64,000 nt of DNA, from NCBI GenBank assembly GCA_020025515.1, contig JAHHRZ010000006.1, positions 43,150 to 107,149 of the forward strand, given 5' to 3'. The DNA comes from Oscillospiraceae bacterium. Its GTDB lineage: Bacteria > Bacillota > Clostridia > Oscillospirales > Oscillospiraceae. The notes under the pieces were generated by a model. The model did no database searches. It was not told where the DNA came from and worked only from the letters and a program-made list of their open reading frames with translations. Below are positions 50,087-57,601 of this stretch, piece by piece. The translations under genes were made by a program, and so were the position numbers. Position 1 is the first letter of the stretch; each line of letters begins with the position of its first letter.

Positions 50087-51148
50087 ATGATAAAACTATG
50101 CAAGCGGCTTTTTCAGCTGATGGGCGCTTTGGTCACTGCCGCCCTGCTGTTTCTTCTCTATCTCACCATCACCGAGTATCGTCCGGAGGACCGTTCTCTG
50201 GCCGCGGTCAGCGATACCACCCCCAGCCGGGTCCTTTCCGGGTCTCAGGTCCGGCTCATGAGCTGGAATATCGGCCATGGAGGATTGGGGAACCAATCCG
50301 ACTTCTTCATGGACGGGGGCACCATGGTGAACCCTCCCAGTCAGGAGGATGTGCTCAAAAACATGGAAGCCACGGCCCGTTACCTGGGTGAGACCCCTGC
50401 GGACTTTTACCTGATTCAGGAGCTGGACCGTGATTCCTCCCGGACGGACCGGGTGGATCAGGCCGCCTATTATGAGGAACAGACCGGCCTGCCCTGGGCC
50501 TACGGCCCCAATTACCGCTGTTTCTTTGTCCCCTATCCCTGGCCCCCTCTGGGCAGGATGGATTCCGGCGTAGCCACCTTTTCCGCCTATGAGTCCGTAA
50601 AGGACCCCATTCGCATCAGTCTCCCCTGCCCCTTCAACTGGCCCGTCCGGATCGCCAATACGAAGCCCTGCGTTCTGGTAAACACCTATGATCTGGAGGA
50701 TACCGACAAAAAGCTGGTGGTGGTGAATCTCCATTTGGAGGCCTATGACGACGGCGAAGGGAAAATTGCCCAGACCAGAAAGCTGTTGGAGATTCTGGAA
50801 GGGGAATATGAAAAAGGAAACTATGTCATTGCCGGCGGGGACTTCAACCAGAGCCTTCCCGGCAGTTTGGAGCGGTATCCCCATCAGGGTGGGGACTTGT
50901 GGCAGCCCGGCGCTCTGGAAAATGACATTCTTCCCGAAGGCTGGCAGTTTGCCTATGACCCTTCCGTCCCCACCTGCCGCTCTCTGGACAAGCCCTATGA
51001 CAGCAGCAATCCAAATCACCAGTTCTATGTGCTGGACGGCTTTCTCCTCTCGCCCAATGTGCAGCCCACTCTGGTGGAAACCCAAGATCTGGGCTTTGTG
51101 AACTCCGACCACAACCCCGTGATTTTGGAGGCCCGGCTGCTTCCTTGA
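50087..51148 (+). CDS. Membrane-anchored endonuclease/exonuclease/phosphatase family protein
   Basis: A 353-residue protein. An N-terminal hydrophobic helix (about residues 10-28, LMGALVTAALLFLLYLTI) acts as signal anchor, placing the catalytic domain outside. The EEP fold motifs are present: LMSWNIGHGG near 55, LIQELDRDSS near 105 with the catalytic Glu, VVVNLHLEAYDDGEGK, GGDFNQSLPG near 255, and NSDHNPV near the C-terminus. Family members cleave nucleic acids, phospholipids or inositol phosphates; which applies here is open. AAAGGA lies 12 nt before the ATG. Confidence 0.85.
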   Translation: MIKLCKRLFQLMGALVTAALLFLLYLTITEYRPEDRSLAAVSDTTPSRVLSGSQVRLMSWNIGHGGLGNQSDFFMDGGTMVNPPSQEDVLKNMEATARYLGETPADFYLIQELDRDSSRTDRVDQAAYYEEQTGLPWAYGPNYRCFFVPYPWPPLGRMDSGVATFSAYESVKDPIRISLPCPFNWPVRIANTKPCVLVNTYDLEDTDKKLVVVNLHLEAYDDGEGKIAQTRKLLEILEGEYEKGNYVIAGGDFNQSLPGSLERYPHQGGDLWQPGALENDILPEGWQFAYDPSVPTCRSLDKPYDSSNPNHQFYVLDGFLLSPNVQPTLVETQDLGFVNSDHNPVILEARLLP

Positions 51149-51197
51149 CCTTATGTGATATGATATTAGATAGATTGCAAGAAAGGAACTGATTCCG

Positions 51198-51746
51198 ATG
51201 GATAAAAAAGCCCTTCGCCGTGAAATCAAAGCCAAAAAACAGGCCATGACCGCCCACCAGATCGAAGCTTGCAGTGCGGAGCTGACAAAAATGGCTCTTC
51301 GCTCCCCGCTGGTCCGGCAGGCCTCCTCTGTCTATGGCTACCTGTCCTATAATCAGGAGGTGCGCACCACCGCCCTGTTGGAAGCGCTGCAACAGATGGG
51401 CAAGCGAGTGGCCGTGCCCAAGGTCTTTGGAGACACCATGCGCTTTCTCTGGCTGGATGATTTGCAGGCCGTCTCTTCCGGTTATTGCGGCATCCCGGAG
51501 CCCATTGCCGACGGGCCGGAAGCCGACGATCCTCAGGCCCTGGTTCTCATGCCCGGCCTGGCCTTCGACCCGGCGGGCCATCGCTGCGGCTACGGCGGCG
51601 GCTTTTATGACAAATTTCTGGCCGGGGAGCCCTCCCATAAAACTCTGGCCCTGTGCTACGGCTTTCAGATGTATCCCCGGCTGGAAACCGATGCCCACGA
51701 CATCCCCGTAGATCAGGTCCTTTGGGCGGAGGTGCCGGAAGAATGA
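51198..51746 (+). CDS. 5-formyltetrahydrofolate cyclo-ligase
   Basis: A 182-residue enzyme that converts 5-formyl-THF to 5,10-methenyl-THF with ATP, returning a stable folate form to one-carbon metabolism. The N-terminal MDKKALRREIKAKKQAM and the signature LMPGLAFDPAGHRCGYGGGF (ATP/folate site) are clear. A possible promoter (TTGACC at 51145, TAGATA at 51167, 16-bp spacer) overlaps the end of the preceding gene. Its stop overlaps the next start by 4 bp. Confidence 0.93.
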   Translation: MDKKALRREIKAKKQAMTAHQIEACSAELTKMALRSPLVRQASSVYGYLSYNQEVRTTALLEALQQMGKRVAVPKVFGDTMRFLWLDDLQAVSSGYCGIPEPIADGPEADDPQALVLMPGLAFDPAGHRCGYGGGFYDKFLAGEPSHKTLALCYGFQMYPRLETDAHDIPVDQVLWAEVPEE

Positions 51747-52309
51747 AGCCTCTGTTTCTGATCCTGTTTGCCGCCTTCGTCTTTGGGCTTTGCTTCGGGG
51801 TGGATAAAGGCTCTGCCCGTCTTCTGCGGAAAGCCAAAAACCGGACGTCCGTGCGGCTTCCTCTGCGGTATCCTCTGTTGTCTGTCCTCGCCTTTGTGTG
51901 CGCCCTGATTGTGGGAGTCCACGGCATCCGCAGCAAAAGCCCCCTGTTCCTGATTGCCGCCGTGTGCTTTCTGGGGGTGGGGATCTACGGGCTCTATGCC
52001 TACCATAATATGAGAATTACCTATAACAAAGAGGGATTTTTCTTTCAGAACGGCAGATTTTCCAAGAAATTCTCCTTTGGCGACATCGCTTATCAGCGTG
52101 TGGCCATTACCAGACGGGGCTGCTGTCTGGTGCTCTGCACCCAGGAAGAGGAAGTGGTGCTCTACAGCAATATGCAGGGCTTTTCTCCCTTTCTGGAGGC
52201 CGCCTATCTGGGCTATTGCAGGGCAAAGGGGCTGGACCCAGAGGCCCAGCCCTGGCACGACCCGGAAGAACACCGCTGGTTCCCCGATGATATTGACGCA
52301 GAAAAGTGA
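51743..52309 (+). CDS. Small membrane protein of unknown function
   Basis: A 188-residue protein that I do not recognise. Three hydrophobic segments lie in the first half (FLILFAAFVFGLCFGV; LLSVLAFVCALIVGVHGI; LFLIAAVCFLGVGIYGLYAY). The second half is soluble with a beta-rich look (MRITYNKEGFFFQNGRFSKK, RRGCCLVLCTQEEEVVLYSN), reminiscent of bacterial PH-like domains in membrane proteins, though that is only an impression. It is translationally coupled (ATGA) to the 5-FCL gene, with GGAGGTGCC inside that gene as its ribosome binding site. Confidence 0.75.
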   Translation: MKPLFLILFAAFVFGLCFGVDKGSARLLRKAKNRTSVRLPLRYPLLSVLAFVCALIVGVHGIRSKSPLFLIAAVCFLGVGIYGLYAYHNMRITYNKEGFFFQNGRFSKKFSFGDIAYQRVAITRRGCCLVLCTQEEEVVLYSNMQGFSPFLEAAYLGYCRAKGLDPEAQPWHDPEEHRWFPDDIDAEK

Positions 52310-52318
52310 GGTATCCCC

Positions 52319-52945
52319 ATGGCACACATTCCCCAGGGAGAAACCAGCGTGCTGGAGCTTCTCCCCTTCAAGACCGCATTGGAAGATGCGATGCAGCCAA
52401 GCGCCCAGTATGACGGAAACCGCTGGCTCTATGTTCCCAACCACTACAGCGAATACCGGTACATTCTGGGAACTCGGGGCAAGCGCCCTCTCATTTGCAT
52501 GGGCATCAACCCCTCCACCGCCGCCCCGGACGCTCTGGACAACACCCTGAAATCCGTGGAGCGGATCGCTCTGCACAACGGCTATGACAGCTTTCTCATG
52601 TTCAATGTCTATGCCCAGCGGGCCACCGATCCCGATGCCATGGAACGGACCTGCAACCCTGTTCTGCACCGGGAAAATCTGGAGGCCTTCCGGTATCTGC
52701 TCTCCCTGAATCCTCAGCCCGATATCTGGGCCGCCTGGGGCGCTATCATCGAAAAACGGAGCTATCTGGCCCAGTGCCTTCTGGATCAGATCCGGGCAGG
52801 ACAGGACTTTCACGCCCGGTGGTTCACCGCGGGGCCGATTTCCAAAAAGGGCCATCCCCATCATCCCCTGTACCTGCGCAAAGATGCCGCTCTGGACCCC
52901 TTCGACCCGGAAGCATACTGCCGGGATATTCTGGGGCAGGAATAA
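52319..52945 (+). CDS. DUF1643 domain-containing protein
   Basis: A 208-residue protein of the DUF1643 family. The conserved ICMGINPSTAAPDALDNTLK, SFLMFNVYAQRATDPDAM and the C-terminal HPLYLRKDAALDPFD match the family; the N-P-S-T-A segment is its hallmark. Function is unknown. No signal peptide is present. It follows the membrane protein by 9 bp and ends the 5-FCL transcript. Confidence 0.85.
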   Translation: MAHIPQGETSVLELLPFKTALEDAMQPSAQYDGNRWLYVPNHYSEYRYILGTRGKRPLICMGINPSTAAPDALDNTLKSVERIALHNGYDSFLMFNVYAQRATDPDAMERTCNPVLHRENLEAFRYLLSLNPQPDIWAAWGAIIEKRSYLAQCLLDQIRAGQDFHARWFTAGPISKKGHPHHPLYLRKDAALDPFDPEAYCRDILGQE

Positions 52946-53034
52946 CCGCTCTGTTGAATTTCCCAAATTCAGGGCTTAGAAATTGTACATAATGCAGTTT
53001 TTTGAGGGATAGACGAATTTTATGAAAATTTATC

Positions 53035-53062
53035 TTGCATTTTTGCATGTGTTTGGTACAAT
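53035..53062 (+). promoter_or_regulatory. Promoter upstream of arcC
   Basis: TTGCAT (53035-53040), 16-bp spacer, TACAAT (53057-53062). The expected start site near 53069 coincides with the first bases of the hairpin at 53068. Confidence 0.65.
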
Positions 53063-53067
53063 AGAAC

Positions 53068-53113
53068 AGGACCCCGGGCATTGATTCTTTCGCTGTCCGG
53101 GGTCCTTATTTTT
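53068..53113 (+). terminator. Terminator-like hairpin at the 5' end of the arcC transcript
   Basis: AGGACCCCGG (53068-53077) pairs with CCGGGGTCCT (53097-53106), 10 bp perfect, 19-nt loop, then TATTTTTTG. It may terminate the upstream DUF1643 transcript, but it also forms the very 5' end of the arcC mRNA from the promoter just before it. Confidence 0.8.
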
Positions 53114-53137
53114 TGAATCATGAAAGGCGGCGTTCCT

Positions 53138-54079
53138 ATGTCCCATCGCATTGTGGTAGCCCTGGGCGGCAACGCACTGGGCAATAACCTGGACGAACAA
53201 TATGAGGCCGTTCGCGATACTGCGAAGGCCATTGCAGACCTGATCGAAGAAGGAAACGAGGTCATCATCGCGCACGGAAACGGCCCTCAGGTGGGCATGA
53301 TCCAGACGGCCATGGCCGAGCTGACCCGTTCCAATCCGGAAAAGTATATTCCCTGTCCTCTGTCCGTTTGCGTAGCTATGAGCCAGGGTTACATCGGCTA
53401 TGACTTACAAAATGCCCTGCGGGAAGTGCTCATCAACCGTGGCATCTACCGTCCCGTTTCCACCGTGCTGACCCAGGTGGAGGTGGACCCCAAGGACCCC
53501 GCCTTCCTCCATCCCACCAAGCCCATCGGCGCCTTTATGACCAAGGAAGAGGCCATGCGTCTGGTGGAAGAGCGGGACTATGACGTTGTGGAGGATGCGG
53601 GCCGTGGCTATCGCCGTGTGGTGGCCTCCCCCAAGCCCAAGGCCATTGTGGAGCTGGACACCATCCAGGCTCTGGTGGAGGCCGGGCAGGTGGTAGTGGC
53701 CTGCGGCGGCGGCGGTATTCCCGTGGCCCGGAACGAGGACGGCCAGCTGAAGGACTCTGCCGCCGTCATCGACAAGGACTTTGCCGCCGAACTGCTGGCT
53801 GAGTCTCTGAACGCCGATTTCCTCATTATCCTCACCGCTGTGGAAAAGGTGGCCATCCGGTTCCGCCAGCCCGACGAGCAGTGGCTCTCCGAGCTCACCG
53901 TTGAAGAGGCCGAGCGCTATGCCCAGCAGGGGGAATTCGCCCCCGGATCCATGCTGCCCAAGGTGCAGGCTGCCGTCCGCTTCGCCCAGTCCGCTCCGGG
54001 CCGTACCGCTCTCATCACCGAGCTGAGCAAGGCACGGGAGGGCATCGCAGGTCAGACCGGCACCCGGATTCACGCTTGA
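53138..54079 (+). CDS. arcC: Carbamate kinase
   Basis: A 313-residue amino-acid-kinase-fold enzyme: carbamoyl phosphate + ADP to ATP + carbamate, the energy step of arginine, agmatine or allantoin fermentation. IVVALGGNALG near the N-terminus, AHGNGPQVGM, VACGGGGIPVA and VIDKDFAAELLA are typical. The ATG at 53138 has AAAGGCGG upstream. No arginine deiminase or ornithine carbamoyltransferase is adjacent, so the carbamoyl-phosphate source lies elsewhere. A strong terminator follows. Confidence 0.95.
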   Translation: MSHRIVVALGGNALGNNLDEQYEAVRDTAKAIADLIEEGNEVIIAHGNGPQVGMIQTAMAELTRSNPEKYIPCPLSVCVAMSQGYIGYDLQNALREVLINRGIYRPVSTVLTQVEVDPKDPAFLHPTKPIGAFMTKEEAMRLVEERDYDVVEDAGRGYRRVVASPKPKAIVELDTIQALVEAGQVVVACGGGGIPVARNEDGQLKDSAAVIDKDFAAELLAESLNADFLIILTAVEKVAIRFRQPDEQWLSELTVEEAERYAQQGEFAPGSMLPKVQAAVRFAQSAPGRTALITELSKAREGIAGQTGTRIHA

Positions 54080-54087
54080 TTTCATTG

Positions 54088-54123
54088 AGAGACAGTCTCC
54101 GCAGCAGGAGACTGTCTCTTTTC
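54088..54123 (+). terminator. Terminator of arcC
   Basis: AGAGACAGTCTCC (54088-54100) pairs with GGAGACTGTCTCT (54107-54119), 13 bp perfect, loop GCAGCA, then TTTTCTG. Confidence 0.93.
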
Positions 54124-54936
54124 TGTCAATCCCACAGGCCCCTATGAAAATGCTGTTCTATGCAGTGCAGTGCATTTATCATTTTCAACTATTTTCCAAT
54201 TCAGCTGCCTGAGCCGTTTTGCGCTTCTTTTGCTCTTTGTCTGCCAGCTTGCATGCCTCTGGCCCCACCGCCTCACCTGAAAGGCTCACAGAGCCGCATA
54301 AACCAACGATTGACCTGCCAGCAGTATCCTTTCATGGGTATTGGTGTATTCTTCGGTTTTGAGGCCATCAGAAGCCTCACAGCCTATTTCAATCAAAGCA
54401 GGCCCACCCCATAATTCCATTTTCCCTTGCGTTTGCCTCTTACAGGCCCGTTCCTTTGCTCCGGGGCGCTGATTTGGGCAAGATTACCGCTCTACAGCCC
54501 TATTAGAATGTGCAAGTAATCAAAAGGCCTATATTTTCGCCAATTCCTTCCAAAAACCGCCTTTTTCATCTTTCGGAGACCTTCCATACACGTACGTACG
54601 TGCGTGGGCGCGCGCACAGGCGCCCGTCTACTCGCACAGGCGCACAGGCGCACGTCTACTGCTCTTATAAGAGCAGCTTCTTTTCTTTCTTTTCTTTTCT
54701 CTTCTCTTCTTTCTCTTCCCTTCAGGTTCAAGGGTTTTTAAGAAAGATTGGGGCAAAAATCGGAAAACCACCTGGGCAAGAGGCACGAAGTCAACCCCTC
54801 ACCTCCACGCTGTTCGCCAAATGCAGCCGATTCAAAAAGCGGCTTGCCGCAATTCACCAGGCGTCGCAGGTGTATTATGTACCATTTTCAACTTTTTCTT
54901 TCCGCTTCACGGTGCACTTTTGCATACCACACCGCA
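54124..54936. other. Long non-coding gap between arcC and udk
   Basis: About 810 bp with no gene that I can support. The open frames here have no ribosome binding site and composition unlike the neighbours. The middle holds the simple-sequence block described separately; the flanks (54124-54540 and 54725-54936) show no recognisable gene remnant, RNA or promoter. Base composition is more A/T and C rich than in the coding regions. Confidence 0.7.
54586..54722. repeat. Simple-sequence block: alternating purine-pyrimidine, 11-bp repeats, palindrome and pyrimidine tract
   Basis: 54586-54606 alternates purine and pyrimidine without a break, and 54608-54619 does so again. CGCACAGGCGC occurs at 54613-54623, 54633-54643 and 54641-54651; GTCTACT occurs at 54626-54632 and 54654-54660. 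CTGCTCTTATAAGAGCAG (54659-54676) is a perfect 18-bp palindrome, followed by a nearly pure C/T tract to 54722. Confidence 0.85.
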
Positions 54937-54969
54937 TAAAAAAGCAGACGCCTCTCTCGGTGCGTCTGC
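54937..54969 (-). terminator. Terminator of udk
   Basis: GCAGACGC (54944-54951) and GCGTCTGC (54962-54969) form an 8-bp stem; the minus-strand transcript continues TTTTTTATG. It lies 9 bp past the udk stop. Confidence 0.88.
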
Positions 54970-54978
54970 CCTGCTTCT

Positions 54979-55599
54979 TTATCCGTTCTGTTCCAGATGC
55001 CGCTGGAGCCGGTTCATAATCATATCCAGCGCCACCAGATTTTTCCCGCCTTCCAGCACCACCAGATCCGCAAATTTCTTGCTGGGCTCCACATACTGGT
55101 CATGCATGGGCTTCACGGTCTGCTGATACTGCTCCAACACGGACTCCATGGAACGGCCCCGCTTGTTCACATCCCGCTTGATTCGTCTGCAAAGACGGAT
55201 ATCGGCATCGGTGTCCACAAAGATTTTAATATCCATCAGGTCCCGAAGCTCCTTGTTCTCAAAAATCATGATGCCTTCCACCATAATGACGCTTCTGGGC
55301 TCCAGATGGAGGACCTCCTGGCTGCGGTTGTGCACCGTGAAGTCATATACCGGGCAGTCCACAGGCTCCCCATTGCGCAGCTTTGCCAGATGCTCCACCA
55401 TAAGCTCCGTCTCCAGGGCTGCCGGTTCGTCGTAATTCAGCTTGCACCGCTCCTCATAGGGCAGCTCGTCATGGCGGCGATAATAGTTGTCGTGGCTCAG
55501 AACCGTGATCCGATCCCCAAACTGTCCGATGAGATTTTTCATCAGTGTGGTCTTGCCGCTGCCGGTGCCTCCTGCAATGCCGATTACCAGTACATCCAT
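54979..55599 (-). CDS. udk: Uridine kinase
   Basis: A 206-residue uridine/cytidine kinase of pyrimidine salvage. The ATG at 55599 (MDVLVIGIAGGTGSGKTTLM) has GAGGGAG 8 nt upstream; the longer open frame upstream is not coding. The P-loop GGTGSGKTT, SHDNYYRRHDELPYEERCKL and the VDTDADIRLCRRIKRD segment are canonical. A TATAAT -10 lies on the minus strand around 55640-55650. Length is typical. Confidence 0.94.
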   Translation of the reverse strand: MDVLVIGIAGGTGSGKTTLMKNLIGQFGDRITVLSHDNYYRRHDELPYEERCKLNYDEPAALETELMVEHLAKLRNGEPVDCPVYDFTVHNRSQEVLHLEPRSVIMVEGIMIFENKELRDLMDIKIFVDTDADIRLCRRIKRDVNKRGRSMESVLEQYQQTVKPMHDQYVEPSKKFADLVVLEGGKNLVALDMIMNRLQRHLEQNG

Positions 55600-55754
55600 C
55601 GTGATTCTCCCTCTCGTGCCTGCAACAGGCAGTTTTTTTCTATTATAGCGGATTCTCTCCAAAAAAGGAACACCCTTTTTCCCTTCTGAGAAAAAAACTG
55701 TGGAATTTCCACGAAAGCTGTGGTACGATTGTAAAAAACAAACAGGAGGTTTCC

Positions 55755-56291
55755 ATGAAGCTGAAATTTTTATGTATCCTTGGTGCCCTGGCCCTGCTGC
55801 TGGGAGGCTGCGGCGCTGCAGGCCCCGCTCCCATGACGCCGGAGGATGCCGCACGATATGAAGCCGCCGTCACTCAGTTCCTGGAACGCTACCGGGCCAT
55901 GGACCCCACCGTAAACGAGATGACCACCACCGTGGGAGAGGCGGAATTTGAAGGCTATATGGCGATTTTGTGCCAGAGCATGACCTTTGAAGTGGGCCAC
56001 GCAAGCCAGGAAAACTATTCGGTCTATGTGGAGGTCACCGTCAACAACATTGATTTCGGCAAGGTCTATGACGACATCCTGGCCCAGCTGGGAGAGACCG
56101 GGAATGACGATGAAATTCTGGCGCTTTTGGAACCTGCCCTTCAGGCCCCCGACGCTCCCAGAAAGGATTTCCCCATCCGTGTGGAGCTGATTCCCGGAGA
56201 GACCCCCCTCATTCGCTATGAGGAAACCCTTCTGGATGCCCTGTCCGGGGGCTTTATCTCCTATCTGTCCGCAATTACCGAGGACAAATAA
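55755..56291 (+). CDS. Putative lipoprotein
   Basis: A 178-residue exported protein with a lipoprotein signal peptide ending in the lipobox LLGGC (Cys near residue 19), so it should be lipid-anchored on the outer face of the membrane. The mature part is acidic with a mixed alpha/beta look (YEAAVTQFLERYRAMDPTVN; NYSVYVEVTVNNIDFGKVYD). I do not recognise a family; it resembles small Oscillospirales lipoproteins of unknown role. AGGAGG precedes the ATG, and a terminator follows. Confidence 0.82.
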   Translation: MKLKFLCILGALALLLGGCGAAGPAPMTPEDAARYEAAVTQFLERYRAMDPTVNEMTTTVGEAEFEGYMAILCQSMTFEVGHASQENYSVYVEVTVNNIDFGKVYDDILAQLGETGNDDEILALLEPALQAPDAPRKDFPIRVELIPGETPLIRYEETLLDALSGGFISYLSAITEDK

Positions 56292-56313
56292 ACCCTCGGG
56301 TCATAAGAAAATG

Positions 56314-56361
56314 AACCTATGGCGCCGTTCCATCGAGGGGCAGCGCCGTAGGTTTTATTTG
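56314..56361 (+). terminator. Terminator of the lipoprotein gene
   Basis: AACCTATGGCGC (56314-56325) pairs with GCGCCGTAGGTT (56343-56354) with one wobble, then TTATTTG. Confidence 0.8.
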
Positions 56362-56413
56362 TATAACATATCTGTTCATTCGTTTTCTATATCAGATAAA
56401 AAGTAATATATAC

Positions 56414-56442
56414 TTGACATTCCAAAAACAAGATGTTATGAT
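56414..56442 (+). promoter_or_regulatory. Promoter of the HTH/membrane-protein pair
   Basis: TTGACA (56414-56419), 17-bp spacer, TATGAT (56437-56442), 22 bp before the GTG start. This near-consensus promoter overlaps the region where the encoded repressor could bind. Confidence 0.85.
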
Positions 56443-56464
56443 GAAATCACAAGGAGGTGTGGCC

Positions 56465-56680
56465 GTGGCAAAAAACATCAATTTGAAGGTAGCCCGTGCA
56501 AAAAAAGATATGACCCAGAAGGATTTGGCCGATGCAATCGGTGTCTCACGCCAGACCATCAACGCCATTGAGAAGGGCGAATATAACCCTACCGTTAAGC
56601 TGTGTCTTAAAATCTGCTGGGCATTGGATACCAAGCTGGATGATCTATTTTGGGAGGAACAACATGAAGAAGAAAAGTAA
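56465..56680 (+). CDS. Small XRE-family transcriptional regulator
   Basis: A 71-residue stand-alone helix-turn-helix protein (MTQKDLADAIGVSRQTINAI, EKGEYNPTVKLCLKI), of the short type that is nearly all DNA-binding domain. The start is GTG at 56465 with AAGGAGGT 6 nt upstream; the ORF's upstream ATG overlaps the promoter. The last 17 bases overlap the next gene. Short regulators of this kind usually control their own operon with a membrane-protein partner. Confidence 0.9.
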   Translation: MAKNINLKVARAKKDMTQKDLADAIGVSRQTINAIEKGEYNPTVKLCLKICWALDTKLDDLFWEEQHEEEK

Positions 56681-57146
56681 TCTGGACGAAATGCAGGAGA
56701 AGAAACTGTTGAAAATAGAGCATAATGCCTGTTGGATTGCATTTTGGGGGTTATTTGCGGCCATTTACATTCAGATCGCCCTGGGAAACGGCGGAATCGA
56801 GCATCTTGGGGGCGAACTCGTGGTTATGCTCATTCAGTCCGTGTATATATATGCAGGATGCATGAAAAACGGGATATGGGACAGGAAATTGAACCCGAAT
56901 TTTACGACAAATCTTATAATCAGCCTGATAACAGGTCTTGGACTCGGCATCTTTTGGGCTTTGGTTTCGTACCACAGATACCATGCCCTTGCCGGCTCTC
57001 TGGCTGCAGGAATATTTATATTTCTCTCCACCACAGGAGCTGTTTTGCTGCTTTTGTCATTAACAACCGCCGCTTATAAGCGCCGAAAGAAAAAACTTGA
57101 GGATGGGCCGGACGATGACGAAAATGAAATGGAGAAAAGCAGCTAA
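56664..57146 (+). CDS. Membrane protein paired with an HTH regulator (DUF6773-like)
   Basis: A 160-residue protein with four hydrophobic segments (WIAFWGLFAAIYIQIAL; LVVMLIQSVYIYAGCM; LIISLITGLGLGIFWALV; LAAGIFIFLSTTGAVLLLLS) and a charged C-terminus (KRRKKKLEDGPDDDENEME). The N-terminal NLDEMQEKKLLKIEHNACW resembles membrane proteins encoded next to small HTH genes in Firmicutes, annotated DUF6773; I make that link from memory. The ATG is inside the HTH gene, with GGGAGGAACAAC upstream. Function unknown. Confidence 0.78.
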   Translation: MKKKSNLDEMQEKKLLKIEHNACWIAFWGLFAAIYIQIALGNGGIEHLGGELVVMLIQSVYIYAGCMKNGIWDRKLNPNFTTNLIISLITGLGLGIFWALVSYHRYHALAGSLAAGIFIFLSTTGAVLLLLSLTTAAYKRRKKKLEDGPDDDENEMEKSS

Positions 57147-57223
57147 GACGATGCAGCCTAATTTACAGACAGCCGCCGCCCTCGTATTATGTATCTTTGA
57201 ACTCTAAAAAAGGAGTGATTTCC

Positions 57224-57451
57224 ATGGATCATGCGCATGTACTGCTGACTGAAACAGAAGAAATGTGGGCCAAAATGCTTATGCAGGTACTGAAAGACAA
57301 CGCTATCCCATGCACTGCCATTCCGGTATATGGGGCCGGCGTGGTCCTGAAAACAGGGGTTCAGGAGCGCTTTCAGGTATATGTTCCATCCAGTTCTATG
57401 CCAAAAGCGCAGGAATTGTTGAGCCAGCTCTTTTCCGGCAACAATACCTAA
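57224..57451 (+). CDS. DUF2007-like small protein
   Basis: A 75-residue soluble protein (MDHAHVLLTETEEMWAKMLM...YVPSSSMPKAQELLSQLF), with the alpha-beta pattern of the DUF2007 putative signal-transducing family, in which a protein of this size ends with an aliphatic helix after a VP.. strand. AAAGGAGTG precedes the ATG. It lies about 77 bp after the membrane-protein gene and may be in the same transcript. Function unknown. Confidence 0.7.
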   Translation: MDHAHVLLTETEEMWAKMLMQVLKDNAIPCTAIPVYGAGVVLKTGVQERFQVYVPSSSMPKAQELLSQLFSGNNT

Positions 57452-57494
57452 TCAATCGTTTCGTCCTACCGGTAAGCTTTATGGATGAAAACAA

Positions 57495-57523
57495 GGCGGA
57501 TACAGCTTCAAACTGTATCCGCC
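57495..57523. terminator. Terminator between convergent DUF2007-like gene and psuG
   Basis: GGCGGATACAG (57495-57505) pairs with CTGTATCCGCC (57513-57523), 11 bp perfect. TTTGCTT follows on the plus strand and TTGTTTTC on the minus strand, so it may serve both directions. Confidence 0.8.
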
Positions 57524-57601
57524 TTTGCTTATGCGTAAATGATTGCAAAGTAAGCTGTCATCATAGGTTCCCTATGATGTGGTTCCGGGTTTCTATTTGA
57601 A

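Noticed and set aside
54160..55019. Plus-strand frames at 54160-54414 and 54510-55019 in the arcC-udk gap
   Set aside because: No ribosome binding site, low-complexity Ser/Phe/Cys/Pro translation, and the second runs into the antisense of udk and its terminator.
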